64,000 nucleotides of DNA from DATFNI01 sp963787205 (GCA_963787205.1 CAWBCD010000012.1:146449-210448); one strand, 5' to 3'. Numbered from the stretch's first letter, positions 37,371 to 47,054 are shown. Notes: generated from the letters alone by a model not told the origin. Numbers and translations: made by a program.

Positions 37371-38948
37371 TTACTCCTTCCCATAGGTCGGTCCGTGCCA
37401 GTCATCTGTGCGAAACGGTCCAGCAGGCAGACCGGTCCCGTTGGTCAGGTTCGGATCTTTGGGGTTGTTGTTGAACGCATACCGGACAGCCACAGGATGG
37501 GGTACGGCATCCGACCACACCTCTACCCTGTTCTTACCGACGATCCTGGCCTTTGCCCAGTGCCACTGTTTGTCCTTGCCTGCAATGGCAAACTCGTGTA
37601 AAGGCTGGCCATCCTTGCTTTGCAATCCTTTGCCGGTCTCCGTAAACCAGACCATCACCTTTGATCCTTCGACTTTTGAACGTTTGTACATCGGTCCGGT
37701 TGCCGTCATATGATACCCGTACACATCGGCCAGTGCCCACCGGCACATGCGTTTGCCGACATCGAGCTTGTCATGCGGATGAATGTTATGCGCCATGCCG
37801 ATATCAATGGTGACGATGAGTCCGGTGTTCGGTACCGTGTCGGCGGTTACACGCTGTGCATCACGCAGATGGCTCCATGCAGCATCTTCGGGCTGATCTT
37901 TCTGATCGCGGTAATTGGGCAATTGGATGATCCCCATCGGGAAATCACCCTGTTTCCAGCTATTCCGCCAGGCGTGAATCATGGTTGGTAGCAACAAGCC
38001 ATACTGCCAGGCTCGCCCTTCATTCGACTCACCCTGGTACCAGAAGGCACCTTTGATGGCGTACGGGATGATGGGTTTCACCATATTGTTGAATATGGAT
38101 CCTGCGATACGGTAATCACGCAGGGCATCGGGTGGGTGCGGCGCTCCATGAAACTTTTTCCCTTCAGCCTTTGCTTTTTTAGCTTCTTTGGCCCATTCGC
38201 GCAGTGTCGCATCGTACCGCTTGCGGACTTCGGCCCTTTCGTCACGCCATATCTTGGTGCGTGCTACTGTCGGGCGTAACTCGGGAGATGTCACCAGGTA
38301 CTCCTGCGGTGTCCACGCCTCAACCTGCGATCCGCCATATGAATCGTTGATGATGCCGACCGGAACGCCCAATTTCTGCTGCAGTTCCTGTCCGAAGTAG
38401 TAGGCAGCGGCCGAAAACTCTTTCACCGATTGGGGCGTGCACGGCTGCCAGGTTCCCAGTTTCCCTTTCTTGTGACCGAAACCAACAGCCCGGCTCACAT
38501 TGAACAGCTTGAGCATCGGGTAGTTGGCAGAAGCAATGACCGAGTCGCCCCTGGTCGTCCGGATGGACTTGGTTCTCGACCAAAGCACCAACTGCATATT
38601 GGATTGCCCGGAACAAAACCATACCTCACCGACCAGGACATCATTCAGTTCCACCGTATTCGATCCGGTAATGGTCATTGTACGCGGCGTGCTGCTGACC
38701 TTCATGGGGTCCAAAAGCACCCCCCATTGGCCCAACGCGTTAGCCTTCGTCTTTTTAACCTGTCCGGCGAACTCAACGGTGACAGCCTGCCCGGGATTGG
38801 CATTCCCCCAGATCGGAACGGGCTTTTTCTGTTGCAGCACCATCCCGCTACCGATCACAGCCGGCAATGATACTTGTGCCACAGCCTGAGTTGCATAAAA
38901 GCAGCATAAAAAAAGTAGCGGTAGAATTAATCGTCTTCTGAAATACAT
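37371..38948 (-). CDS. Sialate O-acetylesterase-type (SASA family) carbohydrate esterase
   Basis: The 525-residue exported protein has a signal peptide ending TQAVAQ. It contains an N-terminal sandwich (LPAVIGSGMVLQQKKPVPIWGNANPGQAVTVEF) and an SGNH-like SASA domain with the nucleophile Ser in WFCSGQSNMQL (about residue 113), IINDSYGGSQVEAWTP, AFWYQGESNEGRAWQYG and DIGMAHNIHPHDKLDVG (Asp/His). These enzymes remove O-acetyl groups from sugars; despite the family name, many in plant-glycan loci act on hemicellulose or pectin. It follows the GH105 gene by 182 nt on the same strand and would act with CE12 on acetylated pectin. Confidence 0.9.
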   Translation of the reverse strand: MYFRRRLILPLLFLCCFYATQAVAQVSLPAVIGSGMVLQQKKPVPIWGNANPGQAVTVEFAGQVKKTKANALGQWGVLLDPMKVSSTPRTMTITGSNTVELNDVLVGEVWFCSGQSNMQLVLWSRTKSIRTTRGDSVIASANYPMLKLFNVSRAVGFGHKKGKLGTWQPCTPQSVKEFSAAAYYFGQELQQKLGVPVGIINDSYGGSQVEAWTPQEYLVTSPELRPTVARTKIWRDERAEVRKRYDATLREWAKEAKKAKAEGKKFHGAPHPPDALRDYRIAGSIFNNMVKPIIPYAIKGAFWYQGESNEGRAWQYGLLLPTMIHAWRNSWKQGDFPMGIIQLPNYRDQKDQPEDAAWSHLRDAQRVTADTVPNTGLIVTIDIGMAHNIHPHDKLDVGKRMCRWALADVYGYHMTATGPMYKRSKVEGSKVMVWFTETGKGLQSKDGQPLHEFAIAGKDKQWHWAKARIVGKNRVEVWSDAVPHPVAVRYAFNNNPKDPNLTNGTGLPAGPFRTDDWHGPTYGKE

Positions 38949-39130
38949 AGCAATTTTCGTTTATTTGTTAACTTGGGATATGGCGATAACAGGGTATGTG
39001 GATATAGCTGTATCAGCATTTGAAGAAGAAACCGCAGAGTACACGGGGATGACACAAAGTTCACAAAGATTTATAACCTCTGTGTGCTCCGTGAAGATAC
39101 TCTGTGAACCCTGTGGTTTAATTTCCATCG

Positions 39131-40447
39131 TCACTTTTTCCTGCGGTCGTGAACCAGGTGATAAGTTTTATATGCCGGTATCTCGTGGTAGTGCGGCATC
39201 TTCAGGATCGCAGCACCGGCGCGAAGTACAGGGCCCTCGCCCATAGCAATGTCGGTCTTGCGGGGACGTGAATAATACGCCGGCAATGCAGGTGCTATAC
39301 CGGTACCCGGACAAATATCCGTCACATCGCCATTCTTCGTGATTTTGCTAAGGATACCTCGCCAGCCGTAATCGGCTACCTGTGCAAAATCCTGCGGCAG
39401 CCATCCGCGATTCACCCCACGTGCGATGCTGAAAGTAAACATGGCGGAAGCGCTCGTTTCCAGGAACGAATCCGTCTTGTTCAAAAGCTGATGCCAGAGC
39501 CCTGACTCACTCTGGTATCTCGCGACCCCTTCCACCTGCTGTTGAAACAGTTTGATCAGCTCCGCCCTTTTTGGATAGTTTTTGGGTAGTGCCGAAAGCA
39601 GATCGGCCTGGGCCATCATCACCCAGCCGTTGCACCGGCCCCAATAAGCCACACCATTGGTCTTGATATCGGTGTAATAACAATGATAGTACAACTGCCT
39701 AACCGGATCCCACAGGTATTTATGGAAATGGATGACCTGTTTGGCCGCATAATCGAAATATTTGGTGTTGCCTGTCATCTTTCCCATACGTGCCAGAAGG
39801 GACACACTCATGTACAGATCATCCGCCCACACAGTCATTTCATGGGGGAAGTGCCGCGCAATAGTACTGTCCTTCAGTCTCGGTTCGAAATACATCAGGT
39901 GATCGGCAGCCTTGTCGATGTATGCCTTGTAAGCCGGGTCTTTGTGATATCGATAAAGGTCGATCAGGCTGGCGGCCATCGTACCGTAATCGTCGAGACG
40001 AATCATACGATAGTACATATACCAGGAGTGCCTGCTTACGTTACGGAGACCATCGGGCTTATTCAGCGTCTCGTTATACTGCTTCCGGAAATAGTCCAGG
40101 TTATCTTTGTTGAACACCAGTTGCATACACTTCTGTACGTAGTTCCGGTATTTATCATCGTTCAACCGGTCGGCCAGTTCCATCATCCCGATATACAACA
40201 CCCCGTTGGTATAGTGCCAGTGATTGTACTGGCTCTTCACCCGCACATCTATCGAGAATGGCACTCCTTTCAGGTTGCTGTATTCCTGTTTCGTTTTGGT
40301 GTTGATGAACTTAAAAGAGGTGCTGTTGATGATGCGGTTCGCAATCTTTTGCAGTACCTCCCTGGTATGTTCCCGATTCTGCGCGTGCAGGGGAATCACA
40401 CATGTTATGAGGATAAGCAGCGGTAGTAAAAGCTTCCTGTTTTTCAT
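39131..40447 (-). CDS. GH105 unsaturated rhamnogalacturonyl hydrolase
   Basis: The 438-residue protein has a signal peptide (MKNRKLLLPLLILITCVIPLHAQ) and an (alpha/alpha)6 barrel. GH105 hallmarks are HWHYTNGVLYIGMMEL near residue 76, MTVWADDLYMSVSLLARMG (about 205, with the catalytic Asp region), YWGRCNGWVMMAQADLL (about 270) and FLETSASAMFTFSIARG. These enzymes remove the unsaturated uronic acid left by lyases on rhamnogalacturonan (or ulvan) oligosaccharides. No polysaccharide lyase gene lies in the window, so the lyase must be elsewhere. The start overlaps the stop of the upstream GH67/GH115-like gene by 4 nt (ATGA), so the two are translationally coupled. Confidence 0.93.
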   Translation of the reverse strand: MKNRKLLLPLLILITCVIPLHAQNREHTREVLQKIANRIINSTSFKFINTKTKQEYSNLKGVPFSIDVRVKSQYNHWHYTNGVLYIGMMELADRLNDDKYRNYVQKCMQLVFNKDNLDYFRKQYNETLNKPDGLRNVSRHSWYMYYRMIRLDDYGTMAASLIDLYRYHKDPAYKAYIDKAADHLMYFEPRLKDSTIARHFPHEMTVWADDLYMSVSLLARMGKMTGNTKYFDYAAKQVIHFHKYLWDPVRQLYYHCYYTDIKTNGVAYWGRCNGWVMMAQADLLSALPKNYPKRAELIKLFQQQVEGVARYQSESGLWHQLLNKTDSFLETSASAMFTFSIARGVNRGWLPQDFAQVADYGWRGILSKITKNGDVTDICPGTGIAPALPAYYSRPRKTDIAMGEGPVLRAGAAILKMPHYHEIPAYKTYHLVHDRRKK

Positions 40448-42666
40448 TTTGAACCTGTAGCGTTTGCATTCATTTCCCGGGACATCGCATCCAATGTATC
40501 GGGACCTGTCATTTCGATCGTGTATTGTTTGGATTTGTCGTAAATCTCTTTCATCAGGTGTACGGGATTACCCAACCCGATATGGCGAATCTTGTTTATC
40601 TGGCCAAGCGGCAAATCATAACAACTGAACTTTTGGTTATCTCTGTATTGAAAGAGGCTGTCGGAATACAAAACTACCGTCTTATAGGATTTGGCAATCT
40701 TCTGCAACTGTGCAGGATTGGCACTTCTGATCGAATACAGGTACCGCAGGTAACGGAAGCGCCAGTAACTGACCTCTGATTCCTTGTTTTCGATAGCCTC
40801 ATACTTGAGCCAGTTGAACCGGGTGTACAATTCCTGGTACTTGCTGTCCTTCAGGTACGGTTTGGCCTGTTCGAGATAGGCAAACATCTTATTGATCTGC
40901 TTCAGCACTTCATCTTTTTCCTGGATCACACGCCCGACATTTTCAAGCGTTGGTTTCAGGTATTTCTGATACCTGGGCAGATATGTCCGGTTGGTGTACA
41001 TCAATAAAACCTCACGTCGATAGATCGTACCGGGGAAGCCGCTGTTCGTATCATAGCCAAAGCCCAGGGTGGAAAAGACATTATCTACAACAGGCTCAGA
41101 CAGTTGCAGCGCCTTAACTACATATGGTGCTGCTTTTGCGCCGTAAATCGGTATGGCCCAGTCTATCCAGACCTTCTGTGGATCGGCATTAAGATTCCAG
41201 GAAAACTGGCGCCACGCGTAGATATTAATTCCGTTGATAATATCCTTGAACAAGTCATAATGAGGCTGATGCGTGCCACCCCAGAAGACACTGACACCAC
41301 TGTCTTCCCCCATGAGATCATGAGCCTTTTTCATGGTCCACTGGGTGTGGTGAACATTGGCCGCCGGCAGATAGTAATGGCCGGTCGTCTGACCTTCAAT
41401 CTGATATTCGACAATCTGATGATGATCCTTCGTCTTTCCAATCAGGGTATTGAAGCGGGCTGCCGGAAAGCAATCCGACAGGTAGACTTTCGTTTGAAGG
41501 GTTACATCGGCCGGGACATCTTCTATCACCTTACCCCAAAGATGGTATCGGCTCCCGCTAAAACCGCCATAGCCCGGTGCATGCACAAACTGATGCTCCA
41601 GTTCCCCCTGGTTGTTATGAAGTGTTACCCAATGCGCCCTGCCCGATGACCATGTTCGTACGATGAGCGGCTTGTGTTCTTTGCTTAGTACTTTCTGATA
41701 TTCACTGACATTTTTTGCAATCTCTTCATTGAAATGATTCAGACCATTAGCGCGGGAAAGGCTGTCCTGGCTGTAAATTCCATAGGCATCCCAGAAGGTC
41801 GCCACCATTCCATCGCCGTGAAGGGTATTTACGAACTCTTTAACATAGGCATCGATAATATCCCACGTCTCTGGGAGCGAGGGATTAAGAGAGGCTTTTT
41901 CCCATGAATGGGGTGCACGCTTGCCCCTGATATTCGGATACACCTTGTATATTGCCGCCATCAGTTCCGGCGACCACCGTGCCATATCGTTACCATACAA
42001 AAAGGGATAGAACGAAACGTCGGCATCATGACATGCCTTAACCATACGGACCGCTCTTTCCTCGGCTTCCTTTTTGCGTGCCAGCAATTTTTCCTGCTGC
42101 GACGGTGTCAATTTGTTGTACACTTGCGGGAAAGATTTTTTCAGTGTCACAAAGTCTGCAGAAAACCGGCCATAAAAGATATTGACGCCCAGTTTTGCCA
42201 CTAATTCAGCAACTGATTCACCATTACCTCCAAGACTGGCATCCCGTGTCTTGAATTCAGGCTGCCTGACATATACCCCGGAAGTACGATTCTTCCACAA
42301 ATTGACATCCCCTGCTGCGTATAACAGAGATCGTGGTCTTTTTCCAAAAATAAGAGCCTTGTTGCCGTTGAACTTGATCAGATATCCGTCATTCTTCACA
42401 GTGCGGGGATCACGACCAATAAAATCGATCTGCTTCTTTGATGGTTTCCCATAATCCAGCACGATCGTTTCCTTCGAAGGCAGAGAAACGCGTCGCTGGA
42501 TGAGGATGTGGCTTCCCGGGATATCCAGTTCTTTGGCCAGAATTATGGCAGCCGAGTGCACAGCAGGATGCGCTCTTTTTGAGATGACGATATATTTGAA
42601 ATTCTGTGCCTGTGCAGGGAATACCCACATCAATAATGCTGCGATCAGGTAGATTGTATTTTTCAT
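40444..42666 (-). CDS. GH67/GH115-like alpha-glucuronidase-fold protein
   Basis: The start taken is the ATG at 42666 (MKNTIYLIAALLMWVFPAQAQ), which gives a signal peptide; a longer frame adds nine residues. The 740-residue product begins with an alpha/beta domain like the N-terminal part of GH67/GH115 (YIVISKRAHPAVHSAAIILAKEL, DGYLIKFNGNKALIFGKRPRSLLYAAGDV). A barrel-like middle follows (VNIFYGRFSADF, SFYPFLYGNDMARW, LIVRTWSSGRAH, DSGVSVFWGGTHQPHYD) and a helical C-terminal part. Alpha-glucuronidases release glucuronic acid from side chains. I could not identify the catalytic acids, so the activity is uncertain. It is coupled to GH105 and follows GH2, suggesting acidic pectin-side-chain work. 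Confidence 0.65.
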   Translation of the reverse strand: MKNTIYLIAALLMWVFPAQAQNFKYIVISKRAHPAVHSAAIILAKELDIPGSHILIQRRVSLPSKETIVLDYGKPSKKQIDFIGRDPRTVKNDGYLIKFNGNKALIFGKRPRSLLYAAGDVNLWKNRTSGVYVRQPEFKTRDASLGGNGESVAELVAKLGVNIFYGRFSADFVTLKKSFPQVYNKLTPSQQEKLLARKKEAEERAVRMVKACHDADVSFYPFLYGNDMARWSPELMAAIYKVYPNIRGKRAPHSWEKASLNPSLPETWDIIDAYVKEFVNTLHGDGMVATFWDAYGIYSQDSLSRANGLNHFNEEIAKNVSEYQKVLSKEHKPLIVRTWSSGRAHWVTLHNNQGELEHQFVHAPGYGGFSGSRYHLWGKVIEDVPADVTLQTKVYLSDCFPAARFNTLIGKTKDHHQIVEYQIEGQTTGHYYLPAANVHHTQWTMKKAHDLMGEDSGVSVFWGGTHQPHYDLFKDIINGINIYAWRQFSWNLNADPQKVWIDWAIPIYGAKAAPYVVKALQLSEPVVDNVFSTLGFGYDTNSGFPGTIYRREVLLMYTNRTYLPRYQKYLKPTLENVGRVIQEKDEVLKQINKMFAYLEQAKPYLKDSKYQELYTRFNWLKYEAIENKESEVSYWRFRYLRYLYSIRSANPAQLQKIAKSYKTVVLYSDSLFQYRDNQKFSCYDLPLGQINKIRHIGLGNPVHLMKEIYDKSKQYTIEMTGPDTLDAMSREMNANATGSK

Positions 42667-42724
42667 GATAAGGGATTGCACAATGTCTTTCATTTTTTGA
42701 TTTCGGGATTAATTTCCTGCGTCA

Positions 42725-42749
42725 TGTCGCAAGTCTGAGACTTGTGACC
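42725..42749. repeat. Dispersed 25-bp palindrome (TGTCGCAAGTC family), copy 5
   Basis: Arms TGTCGCAAGTC / GACTTGTGAC with centre TGA, in the spacer between GH2 and the GH67/GH115-like gene. Confidence 0.85.
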
Positions 42750-42965
42750 AGTCTAACGTTATGATATGTCATCCTGAAAACTCGGGGCAAACTTGCGTCA
42801 TAAGGACTCTTAATGTCTCTCAAAGACTCCCCCTTGGCGAAGGGGGACATAACGACGACTTCCTTGTGAGCATAGAATATAGGCTTGTCGCAAGTTATAT
42901 AATTGCACCACAAAGGAATATGTTTTTTCAACTGCATTGGATTGTATTGATCACTACTCTTCATT

Positions 42966-45935
42966 TTATTTCTTACCTGATTTCGGGATTAACTCTTCGG
43001 GCCCATGCTTGCTGTGGAAGTACATCTTGTAGGTATCTCCTTTCCCCTTCTCAAAAAGCCGTTTCACTGTTTTGATAGAGACGGTACTTTTGGGATTAAA
43101 CTGATCGGACTCCATGTAACGAGTCAGGCTATATAGCAACTGTCGCGCCGCTGGTCGATGCTCCAGATCGGTTGTTAGATCCGCACTGCACACCATGAGC
43201 TTTCCGCCGTCGACTTTAGCCTCGAAAATGAGCCCGAGACGCCTGTTCAGGAAGTAAGTGTCGATAGGCTGAACAAGAGGACGAAAATCGGGTGGAAAAT
43301 CCTGCAGCCACATCACCTGGGCGTGATTGACGATGCTCCACCACTGGAAATTGCTATGGTATGATGTCGGAAAATACCGGAATGCCGGACTCTTATCCTT
43401 TACAAGAATACCAAGCGTATGCGGGGGACGCATCCGGAACCAGGATGTGTTCCAGAACACGGGTTGGAAGCTCATCACCACATCTCTACCCTTTTGCACC
43501 TCTCCGGCGGCTTCCAGAAATACTTTACCACCACTCTTCAGCACATCTTCGGCTTTCTGATCCAGCTTTCGCGTGAAATAGATCTTTGACTGTTCGGGAT
43601 TAACCCGTTTGTCGGGATAGACCCAGAAGTTCCAGCTATTGGTAAAGGGTGTATCTTTCAGTCCCACTTCAAGCTTCAAATGGGTGGCACGGTCAAACTG
43701 CCGGAGCAGGAGCTGCACACTACCTAACGGGATATTGTTGCCGATCGGGATTGTTTTGGAACCGAGTTTTCCACTGGCTACCACTTTCCCTTTGGTGTCA
43801 GTGATTTTCCAGAAAGGATGTGCATTCAGAATCGGTGCCGGACCAAAATTGGCGATCTCGAGACCGGCTTTAAATGTCTCACTATTGTTGTACACGAATT
43901 TCTTAATACGTGCCAGTGGGACCGTTTCGTTACAGAAATGCCGGAACTGTTCGGCGGTTACATATCCCTTGTTCTGCCAAAATGCGTTTACAACTCCAAC
44001 CAATGCTGTGCCCTGGCCGGAATAGTCATTCAACGACAGCATGAAGAAACCGGCAAATCCCGGTGTTCGCAGAGCCGCTTCGATCTCACCCTTGTAAAAG
44101 AGCGTTTGCAACTTGCCAGATGCCATCAAAAACTTGTGCGCTTCATTCCCCATGTGATGGGCATCGAGAATGTCCCTGAACAGCTTAAAATTTCGCGGCT
44201 GGTGAACCCCTGTGTATTCCGGAATCTCATTGAAATCGGGAAACACATCATATTGACCCATTTCGTGAGCCACGTAGGGTTTATGGAAAGCAGCTATTGC
44301 AGAATGATGATCAAACTCCGTGCCGGGCCGTCTCTTTCCCCAGGGCACTCCACGGGGACCCGATTTCACGAGGTATTGTTCCTCGGGAACGAGCGGCCAG
44401 TGCATACCCACCGATGCACCCGTATAGACATGACGTGAATCCTTTGCCTTCCAATAATCGACAAACTTGTCCAGGTATTGCACCTGGTGACCGCCGCGTG
44501 GTTCGTTTCCATAGGCCATCATGCAGAATGACGGATGGTTGCCGTAAAACCGGTCGATGCGGTTGGTTTCCTTATAAATATATTTATCCACAGGCCTGCC
44601 ATCTCCGAGTGATGTCCCGTGGTTGGCCCAGCTGGGACCTTCGATTTGCAGGTAGAAGCCCTCCTTATCCGCGGCATCAAACGCAGCCTCAGGCGGACAC
44701 CAGGAGTGGAACCTCATGGCATTCAGCCCATAGGCTTTGGCTACCCGGAAAACATGCAGCCATCCTGATTCGGTCATTGGGGGATAGCCGGTTATTGGAA
44801 ACACACAATTGTTCACGGTACCCCTGATAAATATCGGATGCCCGTTCACGGCAAAACGGGTGCCGTCAATCGTGAAATTCCGCATCCCGAACTGCATCTG
44901 TTTCCGGTCTTTATCCCCGCCCGAAATGGACAATGTTGTTGTAAGTTTGTACAGGTACGGATGAAACTCATTCCACGTTTTTATATGGTTACCCATCGGG
45001 TATTTGATTATCAGCGTGGTATCATTTCCACTTAATGAAAAACCGGATGACAGCGGACTGACCATCTGTGAGTTTGCAATATTGATTGTACGAGCCGATA
45101 TCGTGATGTTCCCGTTAACATGCCCAGGCAAAGACTTTTTGATCGAGATCTTAACCTCAGCCGTTTTATGGCTAACATCCGGGTACACCTGGATATTGGA
45201 CAGCCAAACCTGCGGTCTGGATATGAGCTCTATCCTGCCGATGATCCCGTTCCAGTTGCCCTGGGTCTGATCGGTGACACTGTGGGAATCGGGTCCAACG
45301 TTGATACCAATATCTTTAATGCTGTTATCCACCCGTATCGTAATTCTGTGTCTGCCCGGCGTCAGAACTTTCGATAAATCGTAAACATGTGGTGTACTCA
45401 GACTGTTTTCTTTCCCGATCTCGGTGTCATCCACCCAAACCTGTGTCTCCCAGTGCACCCGCTCCAGGAATAGCTGAATATGCCGGCTCCTCCAGGATTG
45501 CGGTATCGTCACTTCTTTTTGATACCAGGCCGCTCCCACGTAATGTTTCTTCGGGGTCAGGAAAAAAGAAAACATGGGGTGATCCGGTTTCCTGTACTTA
45601 GCCAGACGCGGATCAAAATAGAATGAACTGTCGTAGATGCTGCCTGTCCAATTCGTGTTGATCGTGACAGGGTTGCCCTTCCCATTTTGGACCATCGATC
45701 CGGGAAGATGAATGGTATCGTCCAGGTTCTTCTCGTACCATTTATTTTGAATACCCCGGTTGCCCGGGTCCATCCTGAAATGCCACGTACCCGCCAGGTT
45801 TATGACATTCGTATCCTGACTGTAACCAGGTGTGGTTAACAGCAGACATAGCCAAACTGCCGATAAAAAGGTTATATGCCCAAACCTCCAAGGTTTTGAA
45901 AACCTTGGAGGTTTAAAGTCCGGATTCTTCATCAT
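42966..45935 (-). CDS. GH2-family glycoside hydrolase with REP-encoded N-terminus
   Basis: The 989-residue protein has GH2 architecture: sugar-binding sandwich (about 45-230, IHLPGSMVQNGKG, AAWYQKEVTIPQSWR), an Ig-like domain, then a TIM barrel from ANGHPIFIRGTVNN. The acid/base Glu is in MMAYGNEPRGG (about residue 476) and the nucleophile Glu in YVAHEMGQYD (about 558); a long C-terminal part follows. Substrates in GH2 include beta-galactosides and beta-glucuronides; here the pectin side chain is inferred. Residues 8-18 (KPPRFSKPWRF) are encoded by the REP palindrome at 45882-45914, so a mobile repeat forms the front of the signal peptide. Its ATG overlaps the stop of the RAYT gene by 4 nt. 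Confidence 0.88.
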   Translation of the reverse strand: MMKNPDFKPPRFSKPWRFGHITFLSAVWLCLLLTTPGYSQDTNVINLAGTWHFRMDPGNRGIQNKWYEKNLDDTIHLPGSMVQNGKGNPVTINTNWTGSIYDSSFYFDPRLAKYRKPDHPMFSFFLTPKKHYVGAAWYQKEVTIPQSWRSRHIQLFLERVHWETQVWVDDTEIGKENSLSTPHVYDLSKVLTPGRHRITIRVDNSIKDIGINVGPDSHSVTDQTQGNWNGIIGRIELISRPQVWLSNIQVYPDVSHKTAEVKISIKKSLPGHVNGNITISARTINIANSQMVSPLSSGFSLSGNDTTLIIKYPMGNHIKTWNEFHPYLYKLTTTLSISGGDKDRKQMQFGMRNFTIDGTRFAVNGHPIFIRGTVNNCVFPITGYPPMTESGWLHVFRVAKAYGLNAMRFHSWCPPEAAFDAADKEGFYLQIEGPSWANHGTSLGDGRPVDKYIYKETNRIDRFYGNHPSFCMMAYGNEPRGGHQVQYLDKFVDYWKAKDSRHVYTGASVGMHWPLVPEEQYLVKSGPRGVPWGKRRPGTEFDHHSAIAAFHKPYVAHEMGQYDVFPDFNEIPEYTGVHQPRNFKLFRDILDAHHMGNEAHKFLMASGKLQTLFYKGEIEAALRTPGFAGFFMLSLNDYSGQGTALVGVVNAFWQNKGYVTAEQFRHFCNETVPLARIKKFVYNNSETFKAGLEIANFGPAPILNAHPFWKITDTKGKVVASGKLGSKTIPIGNNIPLGSVQLLLRQFDRATHLKLEVGLKDTPFTNSWNFWVYPDKRVNPEQSKIYFTRKLDQKAEDVLKSGGKVFLEAAGEVQKGRDVVMSFQPVFWNTSWFRMRPPHTLGILVKDKSPAFRYFPTSYHSNFQWWSIVNHAQVMWLQDFPPDFRPLVQPIDTYFLNRRLGLIFEAKVDGGKLMVCSADLTTDLEHRPAARQLLYSLTRYMESDQFNPKSTVSIKTVKRLFEKGKGDTYKMYFHSKHGPEELIPKSGKK
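45882..45914. repeat. REP palindrome 1 (33 bp), inside GH2 coding start
   Basis: Perfect 16-bp arms AAACCTCCAAGGTTTT / AAAACCTTGGAGGTTT around one base. It flanks the RAYT gene on the left and is translated as KPPRFSKPWRF in GH2. Confidence 0.9.
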
Positions 45936-46561
45936 TCACATATTGATATAAGTTTCTCAAAGTTTAATTCCCGATGTACCTTTACAAAATTTTCCAGATT
46001 ACCGAACCATTTGATACTCTCTGTTTTACTTATCTTGGTAGGTTTATCCGATAGATAAGCTATCCAACTACTATATGGCCAATCATCCAGGTCAGTAACA
46101 AAGTTATGATGAATTGGATTATTATGGATATATACAATCATTCCAGTGTAATATTCATCAGAATCGATGATCTTACGTTTGAAATTTGGCATGAATAGAC
46201 TGCCTTTACGGTCATATTTCTTGTTATACGCCTTCGTGTACCCATTCAATAGGTTGCTGAATTGTTGACTTATGACATTGCTGAAACCGCCATATTTTTG
46301 AAAATCATTGAAACTTGTTTTCAACTTCAATCTCAAGTACTCCATCACGACTTTTTTACCTCTTATTCTCACCATAAGATGGAAATGATTAGGCATCAGG
46401 CAGTACGCAAAAGTTTCTGCAAATGGGTGAATGTGATGGTCATACTTTTTCAAAAAATACCTGTAATTTTCATCTGAGCGGAAAAGGTTTTCTTCCCCAT
46501 TCGCATGTGTCCAAATGTGATACATTTTTTGTGGTTCAAAAGAGATGTAATATTTAGACAT
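45932..46561 (-). CDS. REP-associated tyrosine transposase (RAYT)
   Basis: The 209-residue protein belongs to the Y1 transposase superfamily in the RAYT branch: metal-binding His59/His61 in CLMPNHFHLMVR, an RKGSLFMPNFKRK block and the catalytic Tyr144 in MIVYIHNNPIHHNF. RAYTs are single-copy domesticated-type transposases that recognise REP hairpins. REP palindromes flank it at 45882-45914 and 46590-46622, forming a REPtron-like unit. It is inserted in the pectin operon between rhaM and the GH2 gene, in the same direction, and overlaps the GH2 start. The gene is intact and would be co-transcribed with the operon. Confidence 0.92.
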   Translation of the reverse strand: MSKYYISFEPQKMYHIWTHANGEENLFRSDENYRYFLKKYDHHIHPFAETFAYCLMPNHFHLMVRIRGKKVVMEYLRLKLKTSFNDFQKYGGFSNVISQQFSNLLNGYTKAYNKKYDRKGSLFMPNFKRKIIDSDEYYTGMIVYIHNNPIHHNFVTDLDDWPYSSWIAYLSDKPTKISKTESIKWFGNLENFVKVHRELNFEKLISICE

Positions 46562-46589
46562 GATACAACTGTTTTATTTGCCTTTTCTA

Positions 46590-46622
46590 AAACCACCAAG
46601 GTTCTAAAAACCTTGGTGGTTT
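46590..46622. repeat. REP palindrome 2 (33 bp), right of RAYT
   Basis: Arms AAACCACCAAGGTT / AACCTTGGTGGTTT around CTAAA; differs from REP 1 by a paired C/G change that keeps the stem. Confidence 0.9.
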
Positions 46623-46630
46623 ATGCTTCA

Positions 46631-46945
46631 TCATTCCATATGAAAAACTTCCGTCAGCGGAACAGCCACCGGTGAGTTATCTTCATTCGTTTCCATCAGG
46701 TCTGCCATGTAATCCCACCATTTTTTCATAATGGGAAGATCCGGCAGTTTGTCTGACGTATGATCATCGTCCAGTTTCTGGACGGCAAACAGCGTGAGGG
46801 TCTCTTCATCCAGAAAGATCGAATAATCATGGATTCCGGCCTCAGTCAATGCCTTTGACAATTCAGGCCAGATCTCATCATGCCGTTTTTGGTACTCTGC
46901 CTCAAAGCCGGGTTTGAGCTTCATTTTAAATGCATTCCTGATCAT
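46631..46945 (-). CDS. rhaM: L-rhamnose mutarotase
   Basis: The ATG at 46945 (MIRNAFKMKLKPGFEAEY) gives exactly 104 residues, the size of E. coli RhaM; the longer open frame to 47209 is rejected because it is encoded by REP and CCCCT repeats. Tyr18 and His22 (EYQKRHDEIW) match the catalytic residues of E. coli RhaM as I recall them, and KKWWDYMADLM with PVAVPLTEVFHME forms the C-terminal signature. It interconverts alpha and beta anomers of L-rhamnose in the cytoplasm. This gene is the clearest sign that the locus delivers rhamnose. It lies between GH31 and RAYT. Confidence 0.93.
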   Translation of the reverse strand: MIRNAFKMKLKPGFEAEYQKRHDEIWPELSKALTEAGIHDYSIFLDEETLTLFAVQKLDDDHTSDKLPDLPIMKKWWDYMADLMETNEDNSPVAVPLTEVFHME

Positions 46946-46965
46946 ATCGATACTTAACTTAATAT

Positions 46966-46998
46966 AGACCTCCAGGGTTTTGAAAACCTTTCTGGTCT
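46966..46998. repeat. REP palindrome 3, decayed
   Basis: AGACCTCCAGGGTTTT / AAAACCTTTCTGGTCT, an imperfect member just upstream of the rhaM start. Confidence 0.75.
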
Positions 46999-47054
46999 GC
47001 TTACGCCAATAGCTGTAAGCGAACAGCTTTCGGCTATCAGCTCCTTTGTTCAAG

